DNA from: a bacterium UBP8_UBA817
Lineage (GTDB): Bacteria > Margulisbacteria > Marinamargulisbacteria > UBA817
Assembly (NCBI GenBank): GCA_002296285.1
Contig: DBHX01000065.1
Span: forward strand, 4,529-12,041
DNA: 7,513 nt
Direction: 5' to 3'
This document shows positions 6,965-7,513 of this stretch, one piece after another (the first letter of the stretch is position 1; every line of letters starts with the position of its first letter). Position numbers and translations under genes: made by a program. The notes beneath the pieces are model-generated. The model saw only the letters and a program-made list of their open reading frames with translations, was not told where the DNA came from and ran no database searches.

Positions 6965-6992
6965 TTGTGTTATTTACGTTAAATAATATAAA
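6965..6992 (+). promoter_or_regulatory. Possible promoter for the 95-residue ORF
   Basis: TTGTGT (6965-6970) is followed after 16 bases by TATAAA (6987-6992), with a second TATAAC at 7001-7006. Either could serve as a -10 element in the 61-nt gap before the gene. An imperfect inverted repeat, GTTAAATA (6978-6985) and TATATAAC (6999-7006), overlaps both and might be an operator. The AT-rich background weakens all of these. Confidence 0.35.
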
Positions 6993-7012
6993 TTAAAATA
7001 TATAACATTAGT

Positions 7013-7019
7013 AAAGGGG
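7013..7019 (+). promoter_or_regulatory. Ribosome binding site of the 95-residue ORF
   Basis: AAAGGGG ends six bases before the ATG at 7026. It is a clear purine-rich site in an otherwise AT-rich gap and supports the ORF being translated. Confidence 0.7.
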
Positions 7020-7025
7020 TATTAC

Positions 7026-7313
7026 ATGATTAAAAGACAATTTAAACTCAAGAAAGTATTTGAAAATAACAATATTGAACTTATTCAAAAATCAATTGAA
7101 ATTGCGTATAAAAAAAATGAATTGGGGCAATTTAAGGTGTCAATTGATGATAATGAACACATGACAATAACCATTATATGTGACCAACACTACGATTTTG
7201 CACTTAACGACGACTTAACTTTTGGGTTATCGTCTAAAAATCTTGAAAATCTCTTAAATAGTCATGTATCACAATTTCCCCGACAGAAATACTCTGTAAC
7301 CGAAATTATTTGA
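7026..7313 (+). CDS. Hypothetical protein of the integrated element (95 residues)
   Basis: I do not recognise this protein family. It is a soluble, charged 95-residue protein with no membrane segment or signal peptide. It has a basic N-terminus (MIKRQFKLKK), a probable helix (about residues 18-32), then alternating strand-like segments (FKVSIDD, HMTITIICD) and a DLTFGLSSKNLENLL helix. This alpha/beta mix suggests a small compact domain. It has a good ribosome binding site and its own candidate promoter. Its stop overlaps the 3' end of the convergent recombinase gene by 8 bases. Position beside an excisionase-like gene and a recombinase suggests an element-encoded regulatory or accessory role, which is inference only. 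Confidence 0.7.
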   Translation: MIKRQFKLKKVFENNNIELIQKSIEIAYKKNELGQFKVSIDDNEHMTITIICDQHYDFALNDDLTFGLSSKNLENLLNSHVSQFPRQKYSVTEII

Positions 7314-7512
7314 GGGCCTTTCTGACTTTCACGTTTAATGCTTTTTGATTGTCTTTTGAGGCCATTACATCGACATAGTGGTCAGATGTTGTTTTGGTAT
7401 TTGTGTGACCAGTAAATTCAATCAGTTTCTTGTCTTTTTCTGTCATGTCAGCCTGAATACCAAACAATTGATTCAGTTCAATGGCACTTAATTGGCCTGA
7501 TTCGGCGTAATG
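7306..7512 (-). CDS. Probable tyrosine recombinase/phage integrase, C-terminal 68 residues (5' part outside window)
   Basis: The minus-strand frame is open from the right edge to a TAA at 7308-7306. It reads HYAESGQLSAIELNQLFG, then KKLIEFTGHTNTKTTSDHY, then VDVMA. The GHTNTKTTSDHY segment fits the end of tyrosine recombinases, where LGHss..TT..Y holds a conserved His and the nucleophilic Tyr. Here these would be the His of TGH and the Tyr encoded at 7377-7375. The catalytic Arg..His/Arg box would lie upstream, beyond the window. Integrases of this class insert phages or integrative elements at specific sites. The gene is cut by the window end, so its length and integrity are unknown. The call rests on one short motif plus the context of an excisionase-like gene. 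Confidence 0.6.
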   Translation of the reverse strand, partial: HYAESGQLSAIELNQLFGIQADMTEKDKKLIEFTGHTNTKTTSDHYVDVMASKDNQKALNVKVRKALK

Positions 7513-7513
7513 T

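Larger units (their letters stand above)
6487..7513. mobile_element. Edge of a phage-like or integrative element (extends past the right end)
   Basis: This block groups a truncated DUF6378-like phage gene, two tiny overlapping ORFs (one excisionase-like), an unknown 95-residue protein and a probable tyrosine recombinase. Short overlapping genes and an integrase beside chromosomal genes are typical of prophages and integrative elements. The left limit is put at the abrupt start of phage-type coding after the RRM gene. No attachment-site repeat can be identified, because the other end of the element is not in the window. It may be intact on the right or only a remnant. Confidence 0.5.

Overview
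This 7.5 kb window comes from an AT-rich bacterial chromosome. It holds the 3' part of a pyruvate dehydrogenase operon, four unrelated housekeeping or accessory genes, and the edge of what looks like an integrated phage-like element. The E1 fragment is of the single-chain (homodimeric, AceE) type and sits in the order aceE-aceF-lpdA. This layout is common in Gammaproteobacteria but also occurs in other phyla. The E2 has only one lipoyl domain and an N-terminus reading FLGDGIDSANVV, and low-GC lineages outside the enterics could carry this too. I therefore do not assign a taxon beyond 'AT-rich Gram-negative-like bacterium'.

Region 1 (1-3801, + strand) is the end of aceE (E1), a complete aceF (E2) and a complete lpdA (E3). 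The spacing is tight: 14 nt, then 1 nt. Together these three subunits convert pyruvate, CoA and NAD+ to acetyl-CoA, CO2 and NADH. All recognisable catalytic residues are present.

Region 2 (3802-6400) starts with an AT-rich gap holding a TA tract and a possible promoter. A glycosyltransferase-like protein of GT-B type follows on the + strand, and its EX7E motif lacks both glutamates. Its stop codon interlocks with the stop codon of a convergent AI-2E family (UPF0118) membrane protein gene on the - strand. Upstream of that, also on the - strand, is a gene for a small single-RRM RNA-binding protein with its own ribosome binding site.

Region 3 (about 6487-7513) changes character and has phage or mobile-element features. 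In order it holds an N-terminally truncated reading frame resembling the DUF6378 phage family, a 50-codon coiled-coil-like ORF joined to it by an ATGA overlap, and a 55-codon helix-turn-helix (excisionase-like) ORF overlapping that. A 95-codon ORF of unknown function follows, and the 3' end of a probable tyrosine recombinase gene converges on it from the right edge. The likely junction between chromosome and element is in the AT-rich 6400-6490 stretch. No tRNA, rRNA, CRISPR array or complete insertion sequence is visible, and no gene-free stretch exceeds about 110 bases.
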